This document shows, in pieces, positions 45,101 through 57,179 of a DNA stretch of 64,000 nt. Location of the stretch: positions 22,817,007 through 22,881,006 of the forward strand of contig OX326957.1 in the NCBI GenBank assembly GCA_946800325.1. Reading direction: 5' to 3'. The stretch comes from Luzula sylvatica. Its lineage: Eukaryota > Streptophyta > Magnoliopsida > Poales > Juncaceae. Both the position numbers and the translations under genes were made by a program. Position 1 is the stretch's first letter; each line of letters opens with the position of its first letter. The notes below the pieces were generated by a model, which was not told the DNA's origin, made no database searches, and was given only the letters and a program-made list of their open reading frames with translations.

Positions 45101-46584
45101 GTGCTCGTATCCTTAATAAAACAAATATCGGGGTGAAATTCCAAAAAGACATTATTATCAGAGGTGAATTTGGAAATGCTAAGGAGATTCTTAGTGATGA
45201 GAGGTACGTGAAGTACATTAGAGAGATTAAGAAATTTTAAATGAGAAGGAAAAGAGGAATAACCGAGATTGTGGATTGGAAGTCCCGCTCCATTTCCAAC
45301 TTGAACACGAGAATCTCCATAGTACGGGACGTGAGAGCTTAATGCATTTAAGTCTGGCGTCACATGGTGAGTGAATCCCGAATCAAGGAACCACTCGTGT
45401 GGTGGGGCAGAGAACATGGGGTTTGGTTGAGATGGATGAGAGATCGAGGGTGGGGCAGAAGGTGTTTGAGGATATGCTTGAACCATGTAAGCTGCAGGTG
45501 TTTGAGGATATGCTTGAACCATGTAAGCTGCAGGTGGCCTCGGAGTTAACTGGAAATTTTCATCAAATCGGTGATAACAGCGATTTGCTTTGTGATTGGT
45601 TTTGAAGCATATTTGACATGCATTCCAGTTGTTTTGAGGTGGAGAGGGTGAGTACTGAAAATTACGCCCCCCTCGTCCCCTATGCGATCTTCCACGTCCT
45701 CGATAGTTTGGTCGAAATCGATAGTTTTGCGAATTGGAGTTGAAATTTTGAGAGTTTGGGTTGGGTGGACGAAAGTTTCCATTGGGCCTAAATGAGTTTT
45801 GATTGTTAAAAGAGGGTGGCCTAGTAAAGTTCATATTACTTGAATTGTTTGCATTCTGGTTTGATTGAGAGAAGAAAGAGGAGGCTTCAATTGTCTGCTG
45901 TTGCAAGCGAGCTTCGAAATCTAGCAGGAATCCATGAAGTTCTGGTAGTGTAGTAACGGATGAGGTACTTGTGAAAGAGCCCATTATCGGATTGTACTCA
46001 GATCCGAGTCCGTTAAGGGTATACACTATCAATCTTCTTTCAGAAACTGGATCCCCTATTGCAGTGAGCTGATCCGCTAATCCTTTGATTTTGTCAAGGT
46101 AATCGGTTATTGAGGAATCTCCCTTCCTGGTGGATTGGAGTTTGCTATGAAGTTGCATAGATCTTGCCAGCGTTTGGCTTGTGTATCTATGCGTTAGAGA
46201 GGACCAAATTTGGAAGGCAGAAGAGCAATTTACAATCTGTCCTATGACAGATTCACTAAGCGATGAGATAATCCAGCCCATTATGAGCTTATCTTGACAC
46301 TGCCAGTTAACAAACGCGGGCTTTTGCTCTATTTTAGAAACGTTTGCTGAATCTTTGGTTTCGATCATTGCAGGGGGAGGATCTGGATTGTCAAGGTGAT
46401 TTTTGAGGTTATGGCCTTCGATAATAGGTAAGATTTGGGTCTTCCAGATTAAGAAATTAGTATCATTCAGTTTAATAGGGAGAGTTTGACTAAACTGAAC
46501 GATTTGTGGGACATTTGAGATTTCAAATTGAGAGCGAGAGATATTTTCACCAGTCATTTGAGAATCTACTGTTTCATTCGCCAT
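42139..46584 (-). CDS. Ty1/copia Gag-Pol polyprotein, intact (1481 aa)
   Basis: Domains in order: Gag (UBN2/retrotran_gag type, residues about 30-240, with [17 protein letters not shown]); zinc knuckle [14 protein letters not shown]; aspartic protease with [15 protein letters not shown]-pre-integrase with [11 protein letters not shown] and [10 protein letters not shown]; integrase with catalytic D (HSDLWGPSP), D (QTDGGSEF) and E ([12 protein letters not shown]); RT with [12 protein letters not shown] and [11 protein letters not shown]; RNase H with GYSDSDWAG and [11 protein letters not shown]. The protease loop is DSGF instead of the usual DSGA. A 12-residue tandem repeat, [12 protein letters not shown] twice, precedes the protease. 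The stop codon lies inside the 3' LTR and the polypurine tract is translated (KGG). The ATG is 95 bases from the primer binding site. No frame lesion was found, so it could be autonomous if the protease substitution is tolerated. Confidence 0.95.
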   Translation of the reverse strand: MANETVDSQMTGENISRSQFEISNVPQIVQFSQTLPIKLNDTNFLIWKTQILPIIEGHNLKNHLDNPDPPPAMIETKDSANVSKIEQKPAFVNWQCQDKLIMGWIISSLSESVIGQIVNCSSAFQIWSSLTHRYTSQTLARSMQLHSKLQSTRKGDSSITDYLDKIKGLADQLTAIGDPVSERRLIVYTLNGLGSEYNPIMGSFTSTSSVTTLPELHGFLLDFEARLQQQTIEASSFFSQSNQNANNSSNMNFTRPPSFNNQNSFRPNGNFRPPNPNSQNFNSNSQNYRFRPNYRGRGRSHRGRGGRNFQYSPSPPQNNWNACQICFKTNHKANRCYHRFDENFQLTPRPPAAYMVQAYPQTPAAYMVQAYPQTPSAPPSISHPSQPNPMFSAPPHEWFLDSGFTHHVTPDLNALSSHVPYYGDSRVQVGNGAGLPIHNLGYSSFPSHLKFLNLSNVLHVPLITKNLLSISKFTSDNNVFLEFHPDICFIKDTSTNSILLQAPLRNGLYTLPVSSSSSPVVSSSPVSSSSVSPVLLSSELVSPDLWHQRLCHASPAVVSSLLHSNKIKTQNSSFSFCDACCKGKSHKLPFDQSFTRSKFPLELIHSDLWGPSPVTSSLGHRYYVHFIDDYSRFSWIYFLKSKDEVSVVFSKFKSLVENQFSTTIKQLQTDGGSEFFFLKNFPQIIHRKSCPHTPEQNGIAERKHRHVVELSLSVMNHASIPLRFWTYIFNSVVFIINRLPSLSSPSKLSPFQCLFNDSPNYSFLRILGCECFPYLRPYNSHKLLPRSKSCVFLGYSSEYKGYICLHIELDRIFISRHVTFNEHSFPFKLPQVISQPPSSSDNLPHTVFLGPNKAISFSSPLNPQSNFPHLSGPSPQSFSPAQLNSPPSPQISSSPVPPTPIASSPLPCSPQLSPLSSPPTASPSLPQIQKRHPMTTRTQTNSIKPRSFTDFITYSTELTSSICEPSSFSQAMKHTHWKEAMNEEITALRANSTWELVPPNPNFNVIPCKWVYRIKRRSDGSIERFKARLVAKGFQQEDGVDYSETFSPVVKATTIRTILTIATSNRWKIHQIDINNAFLHCDLNEHVFLSQPQGFIDPEYPNHVCKLRKALYGLKQAPRAWYSKLQSSLLSLGSTASTSDTSLFIHSSSHATTWILIYVDDILLTGNNPDHITSVISSLDREFSVKYLGELNYFLGIECNSTTSGLHLSQSTYIKNIIFKANMTNAKPCPTPMATGDPLSKFSGDPCPDPSLYRSVVGSLHYATITRPEISFAVNKVSQFMHNPTDKHWSSVKRILRYLQGSIHHGLFIHANSDFTIHGYSDSDWAGCPDDRRSTSGFCVFLGRNLISWSSKKQATVSRSSTEAEYKSMSSAAAEITWIQFLLKDLSISSSSRPILWCDNVGATYLAVNPVFHARTNHIEIDYHFVREKVQSNQLLVRFVSSKDQLADPFTKALASPRFSSIIAKLNVIPSPLSLKGGVKD
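42152..42160 (-). other. Polypurine tract of the Ale-like element
   Basis: Minus strand GAAGGGGGG directly before the 3' LTR; primes plus-strand DNA synthesis. It is also part of the coding frame. Confidence 0.88.
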
Positions 46585-46679
46585 AAGAACTCTAGAAGGG
46601 GATAAGAGATAGTAGAAGATAGTAAGAGAGAGGAGGATCTGATACAGGAAGTTTCAGAGGCAAGCGTTTGCTTAATTTC

Positions 46680-46691
46680 GCTCTGATACCA
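46680..46691 (-). other. Primer binding site of the Ale-like element
   Basis: Minus strand TGGTATCAGAGC immediately after the 5' LTR, the usual copia site complementary to initiator methionine tRNA. Confidence 0.93.
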
Positions 46692-47009
46692 TGTTTAGAT
46701 CTGTGTAGATCACCATTAGTGGATTAAATGAAGAAGAAAAGAAAAAAGTATTAAAAATGATTTTGTATTTCTATATTTCATTCTCTCTCATCACATTTTC
46801 ATATTTATATAAGACTATTCTTCCTATTACAGTGTGCCACCTGGTATTCTCGTACAACCTGCTATATAACAGAAAATATTCCTCTTGTTTGATTTTCCTA
46901 TACTAACCTATCTGTGACTCACTACATTAACACTATATGAGTTCATAACATTGGTGGACACTGTTACATAAGATCCGAGAGTATGACTAATTACCATTAG
47001 TCCTTAACA
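46692..47009 (-). repeat. 5' LTR of the Ale-like element
   Basis: 318 bp. On the minus strand it contains CTTATATAAATA (TATA-like, near 46802-46814), which would drive transcription of the element towards lower coordinates. Confidence 0.95.
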
Positions 47010-47014
47010 ATAAG

Positions 47015-48500
47015 CGGTAATAAAAATAGAATTTGAATTTATGTGCATGCTATTTCTTTTGATCAAGGATTTTGAAATCCGATGTCTCTTGATCTGCTCT
47101 TTCCCGGATTTCAAGTCGTTAATTATCCTCTCAAATCCAGAATGCCATTTCCACTTTCCTTTGAATTTCTCTACAAATCGAATTTCTCTACAATAAGCAT
47201 ACCGATACAATACGATAATGCCATAGCTCGGATACTACAATTTCAAAAAAATGAATTCCTCATAAACCACCTTGGTATCTCTCTCGCTAAACGAAAACCA
47301 AGCAAGCTCCTTTGAATGGGAGGCTCGATGACTCTTGTCAAAGCCACATTCAACGCAATTACGATCTATACAATGCAAATCTCAAAATTACCCTTGTGGG
47401 TAACGAAACAAGTACAAAAAGAACATTTTTATGACCGGGAGGCGAGACTCACAAGAATGAAAACAAAATCAATTGGGAGACGGTGTGCCTCCCAAAATAA
47501 AACGGCTGATTAGACATAATTACACCCGCCAACAATGAATGCATTTCCTCAAAAAATCTTATGAAAAATTGACTCGAACCAGGATAATTTATGGTCCAAA
47601 TTTATAAGACACAAATATACAACGTCTCAAATTTGGAGGAGTTTGCCTCAATCTTCCTTCGTCAAAGATCTCAAGAATCTCCTTCCAACACTTTCACTTC
47701 AAAAAAAAAAATGACATCCAATTACGTGCAAGTAGGATGCCTCAATGACCTATACTTCCAAATCGACTTATATGTTTCAAAGAAATCTCAGCATTAAACA
47801 GAAATGACAAACAAATTTGGAAGACAAGGGCTCTCTAAAAGTGAGATTTATGCAGCCTCTCCTAATATAATTATGGGGAGTGCTATGATAGACCCATTTT
47901 CTTATCATGGACCCATTTTTTTTTTAAAAAAATTCGAATATTTGTGAAATAATGATATTTTTTGTAAGATTCTAGTGTATATTTATCATTTAATATTATT
48001 CAAAACATAAATTTTGTAGAATTAATTAATAAATAATTAAAATTCTTACAATAATTTTTTGAAAATGGGTCCATTATAAGAAAATGGGTCTATCATAGCA
48101 CTCCCCTATAATTATTACCGCTGAATATACAAGCTAAGAAAGTGTGACGGCACACACCAACATGTATCCTTTGCAATAGGCACAACGAAACTAGAAACAT
48201 ATATTCGTTGTGTTTACCTTCACAAGTACGGCATGGAAAATATATGTGGCTCTTTGGCCATACGGGCGACATTACCACCTCATGGCGACCTCTTCGAGGT
48301 TTGGACTCAATTGACGACTTTGCTCTCCAAGACCGTAAGGCCATTTTTCGATATGTTATGGATGTCTTTCAATTGGGCGATTTGGAAATAGCAAAATATG
48401 AACATCTTTGAAAACATACAGGCAATAATTGCGCTCAAGACAATGGAGGAAGTACGCTCATGGACAACATTAAAGAAATAATCAAATCTTGGAAATTTTA
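47015..48500 (+). pseudogene. LINE ORF2 relic, copy 1
   Basis: Broken plus-strand frames give pieces of the LINE region downstream of RT: LGISLAKRKPS, LWVTKQVQKEHF and MGGSMTLVKATFNAI, then HKYTTS- and zf-RVT-like pieces. Many stops and frameshifts mark it as an old relic. From about 47376 to 48500 it is the tandem paralogue of 48994-49927. It is interrupted by the MITE at 47876-48106. It joins module M at 48512. Confidence 0.7.
47876..48106. mobile_element. Mutator-type MITE (231 bp) with long terminal repeats
   Basis: Perfect 9-bp target duplication TATAATTAT at 47867-47875 and 48107-48115. Terminal inverted repeats of about 45 bp start GGGGAGTGCTATGATAGACC on both sides. The tandem paralogue near 49520 reads ATAATATAATCATTACGG without it, giving an empty site. 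A 9-bp duplication is typical of Mutator-like elements. Confidence 0.93.
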
Positions 48501-48993
48501 ATAAATATAAATATTAGTCAGGAGAATTTTCCTATAAAAAATGAGAGCTTGATCCTTGCAAGTTAAGCCATGTCATTTGACTTCCGAAATGATAAGAACG
48601 CTTTAATTTAATTTCAGTATATTAACAATTACATTAATCACGCGCATAATATTTAATCTGCGCATAATATTTAATCTGGTTAGTTGTTTGATCAACATCA
48701 ATTCGAGCTGGTCAATGTTATTATGTATTATAAATTATAAATTTAAATTAAATTTGTACATCAATGACAAATTTATAAGAAGGTATTTATCCTGCCCATT
48801 ATTCATCGCCATATTTTCTATATTCTAATTAACACACTTAATTACATGATAATTAACACATGACTCTTGATTAAACTATTAATTCATATGCAATTAAAAT
48901 TCATATCAATTAACATTTTTTAATGGTTAATTATGTGTTCATAGTTAATTGTCATGTTAATTAGAATAACGAGAATGCGGTGGCGAAATCTGG

Positions 48994-49927
48994 AGGCAAA
49001 TCTCAAAATTACCCGTGTGGGTAACGAAACAAATAGAAAAAGAACATTTTTATGGTCGGGAGGTCAGACTCACAAGAATGAAAAAAATTTAATCAATTGG
49101 GAGACAGTGTGCCTTCCAAAGGAAAACGGCGGATTATACATATTACACCTACCAAAAATGAACGATGCATTTCTTCAAAAAATCTTATGAAAAATTGACC
49201 CAGACTAGAGTAACTTATGGTTCGAATTTATCAGACAAATATACAACGTTTCAAATTCGGAGGAGTTTGCCTCAATCCCGGTGGCCAAACAATCTTTCTT
49301 TGTCAAAGATGTCAAGAATCTCCTTTCACTATAGAACACCTCCACTTCAAAAAAAAAATGACACTCATCCAATAAAGTGGAAGTAAGAGGCCTCAAAGAC
49401 CTATACTTCCAAATCGACTTATATGTTTCAAAGAAATCTCGGCATTAAACACAAATGACAAACAAATTTGGAAGACAAGGGCTTAAAAGACAAAAGTGAG
49501 ATTTTTCATTGAATTGCCTCTCATAATATAATCATTACGGCTGATATACAAGCTAAGAAAGGGCGGCCGCACACACCATGTATCCTTTGCAATAAGCACA
49601 ACGAAACTAGAAACAATCTATTCATTGTGTTTACCTTCACAAGTACGGCATGGAAAATATATGTCGCTCTTTGGCCATACGGGCGACATTACCTTCTCAT
49701 GGCGACCTCTTCGAGGTTAGGACTCAATTGACGACTTTGCTCCCCAAGAACGTAAGGCCATTTTTCGATATGTTATGGATGTCATTCAATTGGGCGATTT
49801 GAAAATAGCAAAATATGAAGATCTTCCTAAACAAAAAAACGCCTACCGGCAATGATTGCGCTCAAGACAATGGAGGAAGTACGCTCATGGACAACATTAA
49901 AGAAATAATCAAATCTTGGAAATTTCA
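48994..49927 (+). pseudogene. LINE ORF2 relic, copy 2 (tandem duplicate)
   Basis: Contains NLINWETVCLPKENGGLYIL and MNDAFLQKIL, the conserved VCLPKEEGGLG-type block downstream of LINE RT, then a zf-RVT-like CILCNKHNETRNNL. Stops and frameshifts interrupt it. Plus-strand similarity to 47376-48500 is high and continuous apart from the MITE, so the two arose by a tandem duplication that also involved module M. Confidence 0.75.
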
Positions 49928-52446
49928 GATTACCCTCCCTTTATGTACTTTAATCTCTATGCACTTGTACATTCCAATCGTTTTATAAGTATAATATAAA
50001 AATCTTAATCTGTAGCAATTCGCTATCTTTAGTTCAAAAAGAAAAAAATATAGATCTGGCCGTAGAATGACAAATTAGATGTCCTAAATTATGAACTCTC
50101 AATTCCAAAATCAAAAATTTTGTATATGGATCCAGAAATTTGAGACTAATAATTAATCTTTTCTTCAAGAAAAAGAGCAAGTTAAGGGGATTAATCATAG
50201 GAACTAGTTAACAAATTTATGTAACTGGTACACGTTAATAACATGGAAGATTGGAATTACACCATTTCTCTTTGTAATATATAAAAAAAAAATAGGCAAG
50301 CTCAATTACTTCAAAAAAGAAAAAGAAAAAACTTAGAAGTATCCGGGTGATATACAACGTACGTTCCATAGAGATTCTATCTGTTTCAATTATTCATCAT
50401 TAACCTCAAATTTGTCGAAGGCCTAATAATTGATATCCGATGAGGGAATCAGGTATCACCGATCACGCAACAAATGGATAAATTAATTGCTAAAATAAAA
50501 AAAATGTGATGAAAACTAATTCTACCATCAACATCATGTGAATATATTGTTGAGAAATTTTGAATAAATGGCATTAGCTTCTTTAATATATGAGATCGAT
50601 CAATTTTTTGAATTGATAGATGAACTAATCTATCAAAAAAGAATTTCAAATTTGATATTATAATTTCCAATTGTTTTGTTTGCAGATCGAGCTTCGTTGC
50701 TAGAAGCCCCGAGAAAATTAGTAGAAATCCATCGCAATCATTGAGTTGTAAAATGAATTAATTAATATTATGAATGCAAGTCAAGTTCATTTTTATGATA
50801 ATTTATGATAAACATGATGAGCTGAATTAATTCTACGCATAGGTCACTATTGAGTATTGTCCAAGTTGTCTGTTTGTTGGATCGATAGACATTTTTATTT
50901 GATTATTTTAAATTTTAACGTGGCCCAATTACATCTGCTACAATTAAAATAACTCAACAAGTTAAGAATATTCTTCCAAGATTACTAAAAATGATGACCA
51001 AGCAATATAAAATTCCATCGATCCATAAAACAATGATTAACGTCTTCCTATGCATCTAATTTTTATTTTTACCAATTAACCTTATTTTTTTAATAATTTT
51101 TGAAATATTCCTAGTTTTTGATGAAATTCTGAATTTAACCATATGTCGTCTTTTCAAAACCGCAGAAAACAACAAACTTTTGTGGTATTTAGAAAACTGC
51201 AAGGGTGACCTATGCACCTATTGAGAGACCCACAATTACCCCACTCTAAGTCGTAAGAGTAAAAGTTAATGACATGGCAACACGTAGTATTTATTGATAA
51301 AAATTTCATAGGTTTTATATGCAACTAAGTAATGACATGGATACATAATTCGGTCATAAAATTTCACATAAATACATAAATTTTGATATTAATTAATCGA
51401 ATATATGTATTCGTGTCAAATTATGATCGGTTTACGTCGTTGACATATCATTACTCAAGGAGAAAGATGTTGGTGAAGAAGAGAAATAACAGACACTTGA
51501 GATACGAGTGGAAAAAGAAATATTAAAAAGAAGAGTAGTGATGTATACTTCTAAAACTCTCCTTCATGAAGTTTGATAACATGGATATAACTTGACACAT
51601 TAAGAATGAATTTACAAATACATGATTAACGTTTTAATTTATGATTTGATTATTTTAATTTCTAATTTGACACCCAATTAAAATGTTAAACTTTAAATTA
51701 ATGTGTTAGTTCTAAATGAATTAAGTCATGTTCACGTCATCAAAATTCATGAAGGAGAGTTGGGGATATGTCCAACATTTTTCTAGAAAGAACAAGATAA
51801 AGATTAAAGTGTGGACATAATATTGCCTCTTTCGATTTGCACCATAAAAATGATAACAATAACTATTTTTACTTTTGCGGTTTTTTTTAAACCGCAAAGT
51901 TTTGCAATGTCCTGAATATCACAATAATTACTGAGAGAAATGAAAAATAGTAAATAATTTTTGTGGGATTAGAGAAATTATTTATAAATTAGTCACAAAA
52001 AACCAAAATAGTTCCAAAAATAAAAATGAAATATAAAACTAGAGAGTACTTCGCTCTGATTCGCATAATACATTTGTATCTGGTCCACTTCGGATAACAT
52101 GTATGTCTCAACAAGAAATTAGAGAAAACAAAGATCCTATATTATTTAAAAAAAATGAGACAAAATACTAATTTTGAACTTGAAAATAAAAAAAGTTAAT
52201 ATTTAGTTATAGAAATTTAGCAATTAAATAAATGAAATTAATCCCCATAAAAAATCTGAAAATACATCAATTTTTGTAAGAGAATCTGAAAAAAAATCAT
52301 AGAATCTGTCAAAAATCAAATCATACCTACACTAACACAATTTTATATTTAGCTCAAGAAAGAAATATTATTTGAATTATACTATGTTTATATAATTTAA
52401 AATATATATTTCTTAAGGTCTTGTCAATATACTCTTATGATATATT

Positions 52447-53956
52447 TGTTGGTTAATTCTAACCTAGAGGAGGGTGAATAGGTAACATAGTGGACAATTT
52501 TCGACTAGGTATACAAATTCTAAATACGGAAGCTAATTAATGCAATTTAAATAGGGTAGAAAATACCGAACACTTGAACACACGATGTTTATTACGGAGT
52601 TCGGTAGGTGGTTGCTATGTAGCCTTAACTCACCATTTACTTGCTTAATCGACCGATTCGATTAGTTGCAAGTACCTACGTCTCTGGGAATACCTTGCGC
52701 CTTTTGGGCTTTGGATTGAATTTCAACTCACTCGTACAAGGTTTGCCTAGATCGATTTACACGTTTTCTATCGATCTATCGCGGGCTTTATACTCTTGGT
52801 ACTAGCCTATTACAAAATCTAATACGAACTAAACGTGATCGGTCACACAAGTTGTGAATCGTATTTGATGGAGGAAAGGAATAAAATAATCTCGAAGAAT
52901 GTTTAGATGATTATGAGCTCAAAAGGTTTTGCAATCATTCTCTCTTTTGATTGTGGAAATAAGATTATCAAAGTTAGGAGAGAGAATGAGGGAAGGGTTC
53001 TATTTATAGAACACATAGACCCTTCCCAGAATTTGCATTTTCTGCATAGTTCGTTACAACGGACACCAAGTCCGTTATAACGGACCATAAGTCAAAACTA
53101 GCCGTTACGGCTGTTATATTCGAATTATCACACATTCCGTTATAACGGAAGTCTGTGTTAACAAGTTCGTTGCAACGAACTGAGACGTTCGTTACAACGA
53201 ACATCATACTGGAATCTCACTTCAGATTGATTTTAAATCCCATTATAACGGAGTTTTCTCCGTTACAACGTTGAGAGGCATTCCGTTATAATGGATTGGT
53301 TAATCCGTTACAACGGACATGGAGAGAGAAGAAATCTACTGAAGTGAGTTCAATGTCTGTTATAACGAACATGTATGTCCGTTATAACGGACATAGTGCT
53401 GTGACAACCTTCAAGTTTGGATTTAATTAGCGTTATAACGGACATACTCCGTTACAATGTTTTGTTGGTGTCCGTTATAACGGATTGGTTTTTCCGTTGC
53501 AAAGGACTATGTTTTCATTCTTGAATAGGCGAGTATGTCCGTTATAACGGACACTGAGTTCCGTTGTAACGGACATACTTATTTCAGTCTAATTCATCAA
53601 TCTGATGGATTTCGAATATAGTTATTTGACTCAGTTTGAGCTTAATCATTCATAAACAAGTTTAGGGATACCTATAATTTGTTTTGGTGATTAGATTGAT
53701 ATCCCAACTTACGGAATCTTCAATGTCTTGATCTTCTTTGCAATTCTTCAACGTCTTGATTCTTCTACGTCTTGATCCTCTTCTCGATTCTTCTACGTCT
53801 TGATCCTTGCTATTCTTGATTTATATTTTCTTGTTTATCTTGATCTTCTTATTGCATTTTGTACCTATATTTCCTATACATTTTTCTTGATAGATTTTGT
53901 TAGTACTATCGACATTGTTTTTGAGATAATCAAACAACCGGAAATTTGAATCAACA
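52447..53956. mobile_element. Solo LTR (1510 bp)
   Basis: Starts TGTTGGTTAATTC and ends GAATCAACA, with inverted TGTTG/CAACA ends. A perfect 5-bp target duplication ATATT flanks it (52442-52446 and 53957-53961). No coding sequence or second LTR, so this is a solo LTR left by recombination. It contains a TATA-like CTATTTATAG near 53011 and a dense near-palindrome array. The phrase TTGGTTAATCCGTTACAACG is shared with the solo LTR at 9403, suggesting related families. Confidence 0.9.
53050..53574. repeat. Array of CCGTTATAACGG-type near-palindromes in solo LTR
   Basis: About 17 copies of TCCGTTATAACGGA and close variants (central TA, CA, GC or GT) in 525 bp with irregular spacers. The array lies downstream of the TATA-like sequence if the LTR is read on the plus strand. 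The half-site AACGG/CCGTT is the conserved part. Confidence 0.87.
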
Positions 53957-54369
53957 ATATTATGGTAGGAATGAAACTATGAACACTCTTTTCAGAAATA
54001 ATTTTAAACATTTCGCGTTGGGCTTTGATGTTTCATATTTTTCACGTGATATACATCTCCTAGTACTTTTCCCAAGAATCTCGATGACGTAAATATGATT
54101 GAACACCCTAAAAATTTATGCATAAATACACTAACTTAACATCTTAATTTATGATTTGATTATCTTAATTTATGATTGAGCAACAAATCAAGATGTCAAA
54201 TCACAAATTAATATATTAATTATTAAGGTGTTAAATCATATTCACGTCATCAATTTTTTGGTAAAGAGGTGGGAGAATGTCCAACATTTTTCTATTTTAT
54301 ACAGCACGCTGCATGTGTGAAAATTGTACATGCAATACACACGGTTATATATTATGTATTGTATATACT

Positions 54370-55260
54370 TAGAACAATTGACCGCGTTTCGCGGCGGGTG
54401 TTAGATCATATTATTTTTTTTTCTAAATAGCTAAATAAATTATTGTGCATTAAGTACACATACTCAAATAAATGTTTGCTACACATACTTGAAAAATAAA
54501 TTACAAACACAAAGACATACACATATCTGAAAAAATAAATAAAAATATAGTTATAATCATAAAGCACACTAATAAAAATAAAATAATTACAATATATATC
54601 ATAAAATAAATTAATGCAATTCAAAATATATCATACAAACAATTATTTTGTGTAATATAATATCATAAAATAAATTAATGCAATGCGAAATACATCATCA
54701 AACAAAAAATAAATAACAAACACGAAAACATACTCATACTTGAAAAATAAATAACAAATATAATTATGAATTAATGCAATTGAAAATATATCAGCAAATC
54801 ATTATTTTGTGTAATATAATATCATAAAATAAATTAATGCAATGCGAAATATATCATCAAACAAATATGGACATAACTAAATGTGTAATATTTTTTGTTG
54901 AAGAATGTTTTATTGAACAAAACAAATATGAAAATAATTAAATGGGTAATAAATGTGTACTATTTTTTGTTGAAGAATGTTTTATTGAACAAAACACATA
55001 TGAAAATAATTAAATGGGTAATATTTTTTGTTAAAGAAAACTATTTGGCATCTCATTTTTTCACTATTCATAAGTTATGAGGTCTTGAACAAAACAAATA
55101 TGAAAGTAATTAAATGAGTAATATATTTTTTGTTGAACAAAACAAATATGAAAATAATGAAATGAGTAATATTTTTTGTTGAAGAAAACTATTTGGCATC
55201 TAATCTCTTCACTATTCATAAGTGATGAATCGTTTCTTTGTGGGGAGCATAAAATCATTC
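54370..55260. repeat. AT-rich tandem repeats after a Helitron-like hairpin
   Basis: At 54380 a hairpin ACCGCGTTTCGCGGCGGGT resembles a Helitron 3' end on the minus strand, but the base after the CTAA is G, not T. From 54600 a phrase TATCATAAAATAAATTAATG recurs three times. From about 54890 a roughly 71-bp unit with TTTTTTGTTGAAGAATG and GAACAAAACAAATATGAAAA recurs four to five times. No gene. Confidence 0.6.
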
Positions 55261-55489
55261 TCCCTTTAAAGGGAGATAAATTTGACTTGATCTCACCCGA
55301 TCATGTGCCTTTTGATGTCTCAAGAATTGAATCGAAAACATGAAAAGCTCGAACCAAGAATTTGCAGTTTATGAGTCAAGTTTATTACCATACTAATGCA
55401 TAGTTATTTATGACTATAATTTTCTAAAGCAGGTTAAATAGCATTGAATAAAAGGACCGGTATGATCACGAGGTCTATTTCATTTAACT

Positions 55490-55920
55490 TTAATAAATAT
55501 AAATATTAGTCAGGAAAATCTTCCAATAAAAAATGAGAGCTTGATCTTTGCAAGTTAAGCCATGACATTTGACTTCGAAAAAATAAGAAAGCTTTAATTT
55601 AATTTCAGTATACAAGCAGTTACGTCAATCATGCGCGTAATATTTAATCTGGTTAGTTGCTTCATCACCATCAATTCGAGCTGGTCAATGTTGTTATGTA
55701 TGGAAATTTTTAATTTGTACAGCCGCAGAATGACATTTATAAGAGGCTATTTACCCAGCCAGGATTGATATCAACATTCTCTATATTACAATTCACACAC
55801 TTAAGTACATGGTAATTAACACATGACTCATCATTTAACTATTAATAACTATTAATTCATCTGCAATTGAAATTCATATCAATTATTACATGTTAAAAGC
55901 AAAAGATCAAGGTGCAGAAA
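55490..55920 (+). repeat. Duplicated module M, copy 5 (unit C)
   Basis: Contains CCAATAAAAAATGAGAGCTT, AATATTTAATCTGGTTAGTT and CAATTCGAGCTGGTCAATG, shared with the other copies. It precedes the DUF247 remnant by about 1.5 kb; the repeats at 56020 and 56812 fill the extra distance. Confidence 0.75.
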
Positions 55921-56019
55921 CCTAATTCTGCCATATCGTTTCTTTAAGGAAAATGTTGTATGCCCCCCAACTTTCCCCTCACCCTCTTGATGTGTTGGCA
56001 TACATGTTCAACCATAGCA

Positions 56020-56150
56020 CACTGTTAAATCTTCCGCGTCAGAGATGTTGTCACTGTTAAACCTTCCGCGTCAGATGTTTTGTCACTGTTAAACCTTCCG
56101 CGTCAGATGTGTTGTCACTGTTCAACCTTCCACTGTCAGACGAATTATCG
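56020..56150 (+). repeat. 32-bp tandem repeat (4 copies)
   Basis: CACTGTTAAACCTTCCGCGT begins at 56020, 56052, 56084 and 56116, exactly 32 bases apart; the last copy has diverged. The sequence just before, GGAAAATGTTGTATGCCCCC, resembles 26387-26406 upstream of the MOS11-like fragment. Confidence 0.9.
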
Positions 56151-56811
56151 TTTAACACCTATTTGGAGGGAAAATAATTTTGAGTTTGAATTTTGAAATG
56201 TGAGTTTAAATGTTTGAGTTATTGTTAATTAGTACATTATGTTGTTAAATGTTAATTGCTAATTCCAATGTTATTGTATTTTGATGATTTCATTGTCCGT
56301 TAATTGCTAATTTTGATAATATTTTGGTGTTTAACCTTAAACAATTTGTTTGGAATAATATTTAACACGAATGTTATAAAACTAATTTTTAACACCTTAT
56401 ATGATTGGAACAGTTATAAAAATAATATTTAACATCTAATGTTAATATTAATTACATTTGACACCAAAAAATAAATATTTCGTGTCTTTTATTTTACATT
56501 CAATATATATCATACTTACCAAATTTTTTGAACATGATAATTGACATTCAATACTAGCCATATTTGACTCAAATATTCCAATCCTAATATTTTACAATTA
56601 ATATTCACTATAATTAACAAGAAATTATTAATGTATATCATCAAATCCTGAAATTTCCAATTTTACAACAAATATTTGAACCAGATTTTAATGAAAACTC
56701 CAAATTACACACAATTACGGTGTTCAATCTTTCAAATAATACAAATTTTTCATGCTTAATTATCGAAATTTAATCGAAATTTCTAGTTAAATCTGCCAAG
56801 TAAAATTACAA

Positions 56812-57066
56812 AACCGTCCCTGAAAAATTACAGGAAATGAAAAATTACAAAACAGCCCCTGAAAAATTACAGAACAGCCCCTGAAAAATTACAAAACAGC
56901 CCCTGAAAAATTACAAAAAAGACCCTGAAAATTACAAAACAGCCCCTGAACAATTACAGAACAGTCCCTGAAAAAATTACAAAACAGCCCCTGAAAAATT
57001 ACAAAACAGCCCTTGAAAAATTAAAAATTTACGGAAAAGCCCCTGAAAAATTGCGAAACAATCCCT
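56812..57066 (+). repeat. 21-22 bp minisatellite (about 11 copies)
   Basis: Units of the form CAGCCCCTGAAAAATTACAA repeat every 21-22 bases with small changes. It ends about 110 bases before the conserved DUF247 promoter remnant. No coding capacity. Confidence 0.9.
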
Positions 57067-57179
57067 GAAATTTACCAATAATCTTACGGATTGGTCAGTA
57101 TTACCTAGTTATTTGTTAGTTGGATCGATAAACATGGCATATTCTAATAGATTATTTAAAACAACTCACTGCAGCTAAT

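Larger units (their letters stand above)
41834..47009 (-). mobile_element. Complete Ty1/copia (Ale-like) retrotransposon
   Basis: Two 318-bp LTRs, a 5-bp target duplication ATAAG (41829-41833 and 47010-47014), a primer binding site, a polypurine tract and one intact polyprotein frame make a complete element of 5176 bp. The LTRs differ at 4 of 318 positions, so insertion was recent, below about one million years at commonly used plant LTR rates (an assumption). Short LTRs, a single gag-pol frame and the RT/RNase H sequence fit the Ale (Retrofit) lineage. It lies between DUF247 copy 2 and the LINE relics. Confidence 0.95.

Noticed and set aside
43477..45605. Plus-strand frames inside the Ale-like element
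   Set aside because: They are antisense shadows of the intact minus-strand polyprotein.
54370..54420. Fourth Helitron 3' end
   Set aside because: Hairpin followed by CTAA, but the next base is G instead of T and no 5' end was located.
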